Below are positions 5,557 through 6,769 of a stretch of 6,769 nt of DNA, in pieces; the first letter of the stretch is position 1, and every line of letters starts with the position of its first letter. The position numbers and the translations under genes were made by a program. The stretch is from Hyphomicrobiales bacterium (lineage in GTDB: Bacteria; Pseudomonadota; Alphaproteobacteria; Rhizobiales; Beijerinckiaceae). The notes under the pieces were generated by a model that worked only from the letters and a program-made list of their open reading frames with translations, made no database searches and was not told where the DNA came from. Location: contig JAATEW010000232.1 in assembly GCA_015655535.1 (NCBI GenBank), positions 1-6,769 on the forward strand. Direction: 5' to 3'.

Positions 5557-6567
5557 TTAAGACAACGTGGCCAAAGGACGTTCAATGTCCTTTGCCATGC
5601 TGGAGATGAGCTCGAACGAGCGCAGCCGCGCGGCATGATCGAAAACATCCGACACGATCATCAATTCGTCGGCCTTGGTCCGCTCGATGAATCGCTCCAT
5701 CCCGGCCCGCACCTTGTCCGGGTCGCCGATGATCGCGCAGGCCAGCATGTGTTCGGCCTGCGCCTTTTCCCGCGCCGTCCAATAGCTGTCGATATCGTCG
5801 ATCGGCGGCTTGCTGAGGCCACGAACCCCGCGAAAGAGATCGGCGAAGGACATTTGCTGCGTCGTCGCCAAGTGCCGCGCCTCGGCGTCACTCTCGGCCG
5901 CGATAATATTGACCCCCGCCATGGCATAGGGCTTATCGAGCTGTTTCGAGGGTTTGAAGCGCGCGCGATAGACGTCGAGCGCCGCATCCAAGGCGTCCGG
6001 CGCGAAATGCGAGGCAAACGCATAGGGCAGGCCGAATTCCGCCGCGAGCTGCGCGCCGAACAGGCTGGAGCCGAGAATCCATAAAGGCACCTCCGTCCCG
6101 GTACCGGGCACGGCCTGAATCGTCTGCCCCGGCTCGACCGGCGCAAGCAGAGCCTGCAATTCGAGCACGTCATTTGGAAAGCGATCGGCGCTTGCCGGAT
6201 CGCGCCGCAGCGCCCGCAGGGTGAGTTGGTCCGTGCCCGGCGCGCGGCCGAGACCGAGATCGATCCGGCCTGGAAAAAGCGTCGCCAGAGTCCCGAACTG
6301 CTCGGCTATGATCAAAGGCGCGTGGTTCGGCAGCATGATGCCGCCGGCGCCGACGCGGATCGTCGAGGTTCCGGCCGCGATATGGCCGATGACGACGGAT
6401 GTCGCGGCGCTGGCGATACCAGGCATATTGTGATGCTCGGCGACCCAGAAGCGGCGATAGCCAAGACCTTCGGCAAAGGCTGCGAGATCGCGGGCGTGGT
6501 CGAGCGCATCGCGCGGTGTCGAACCCTGGCGGACCCGCACCAGGTCGAGAATGGAAATGGGGATCAT
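5557..6567 (-). CDS. LLM class flavin-dependent oxidoreductase (YhbW-like)
   Basis: Member of the bacterial luciferase-like monooxygenase superfamily, a TIM-barrel protein expected to use FMN or F420; the substrate is unknown. It has 336 residues and resembles E. coli YhbW along its length: WVAEHHNMPGIASAATSV (41-58), GGIMLPNHAPLIIAEQFGTL (75-94), PGRIDLGLGRAPGTDQ (99-114), LGSSLFGAQLAAEFGLP (165-181), FASHFAPDAL (184-193) and KPYAM (212-216). This places it in the 'luciferase family oxidoreductase, group 1' set rather than with true luciferase or alkanesulfonate monooxygenase. The start is secure: AAGGAG (6573-6578, read on the - strand) lies 5 nt before the ATG. The gene is convergent with aqpZ and divergent from ffs, so it is probably a single-gene unit. 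I see no cofactor or reductase partner nearby, so the physiological role cannot be stated. Confidence 0.93.
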   Translation of the reverse strand: MIPISILDLVRVRQGSTPRDALDHARDLAAFAEGLGYRRFWVAEHHNMPGIASAATSVVIGHIAAGTSTIRVGAGGIMLPNHAPLIIAEQFGTLATLFPGRIDLGLGRAPGTDQLTLRALRRDPASADRFPNDVLELQALLAPVEPGQTIQAVPGTGTEVPLWILGSSLFGAQLAAEFGLPYAFASHFAPDALDAALDVYRARFKPSKQLDKPYAMAGVNIIAAESDAEARHLATTQQMSFADLFRGVRGLSKPPIDDIDSYWTAREKAQAEHMLACAIIGDPDKVRAGMERFIERTKADELMIVSDVFDHAARLRSFELISSMAKDIERPLATLS

Positions 6568-6665
6568 GGAGGCTCCTTATACCCCTTATTTGGGGGCACG
6601 GGGAGCGTCACGGTAGAGATGGCCGGCCTCTGCTCTCGCCACTGTGAGCGGCACGCCGGAGCGGC

Positions 6666-6696
6666 TTGCGGAAACGCCCGCCATGGTCCACATAAG
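6666..6696 (+). promoter_or_regulatory. Possible ffs promoter
   Basis: TTGCGG (6666-6671) and CATAAG (6691-6696, four of six matches to TATAAT) are separated by 19 bp. They are placed so that initiation would fall near 6703-6705, where the SRP RNA is expected to begin. The -35 match is poor, so this rests mainly on position. Confidence 0.3.
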
Positions 6697-6704
6697 GAGC
6701 GGGA

Positions 6705-6769
6705 GGTTGGCGGTGGACGTTCCACTCGCCAACCGGGTCAGGTCCGGAAGGAAGCAGCCCCAACGAGAC
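6705..6769 (+). ncRNA. ffs: Signal recognition particle RNA, small bacterial type (3'-truncated by window edge)
   Basis: RNA scaffold of the SRP; it binds Ffh and targets nascent membrane proteins to FtsY and the translocon. The near-invariant Ffh-binding hairpin is complete: GGTCAGG (6736-6742), TCC, the GGAA tetraloop (6746-6749), GGA, and AGCAGCC (6753-6759). Below it CTCG (6725-6728) pairs with CGAG (6764-6767), continuing the rod. The start near 6705 is inferred from the expectation that the 5' GGTGGACG strand pairs with a complementary 3' end beyond the window. The 3' strand is missing. In Rhizobiales dnaX commonly follows ffs, so dnaX is a reasonable guess for the next gene. Confidence 0.95.

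Noticed and set aside
6619..6769. Open frame on + running to the window end from ATG 6619
   Set aside because: It reads straight through the SRP RNA core, encodes no recognisable protein (MAGLCSRHCERHAG...), and has no ribosome-binding site. Such frames over ffs are a common annotation artefact.

Overview
The window looks like a chromosomal housekeeping segment of an alphaproteobacterium, most likely of the Rhizobiales (Hyphomicrobiales). The reasons are its high GC content, the alphaproteobacterial form of its NadA, NadC and QueC proteins, the SRP RNA core at the right edge, and intergenic palindromes of the kind I recall as abundant in Rhizobiales genomes. The family (perhaps Beijerinckiaceae or a relative) is a guess.

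Left part (1-3799): the de novo NAD pathway in the order nadA, nadB, nadC on the + strand. nadA is cut by the left edge of the window; its reading frame is open from base 1, so its true start lies outside. NadB oxidises L-aspartate to iminoaspartate, NadA condenses this with dihydroxyacetone phosphate to give quinolinate, and NadC converts quinolinate and PRPP to nicotinate mononucleotide. The genes are collinear but not tightly packed. The gaps are 79 bp (nadA-nadB) and 372 bp (nadB-nadC), and both are largely filled by palindromic repeats. The nadB-nadC gap holds a row of five hairpins (2566-2718) and then a 93-nt element (2784-2876) that can fold into a stem carrying three small hairpins. 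A promoter-like TTGACA/GATAAT pair starts in the right arm of that element and points into nadC, so nadC may have its own transcription start.

Middle (3800-5544, + strand): a 155-bp gap holding another four-armed palindrome (3819-3914), then queC (preQ0 synthase, queuosine pathway), a 156-bp spacer, and aqpZ (water-selective aquaporin).

Right part: a YhbW-like flavin-dependent (LLM class) oxidoreductase on the - strand, convergent with aqpZ with only 12 bp between the stop codons. It is divergent from ffs, the small bacterial SRP RNA, which starts near 6705 and is cut by the right edge of the window.

I see no defence system, phage, transposase gene, CRISPR array or tRNA. The genes are ordinary and well conserved. 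The unusual material is in the intergenic DNA: different palindromic elements in all three gaps between nadA and queC, one overlapping the nadA stop codon and one carrying a candidate nadC promoter.
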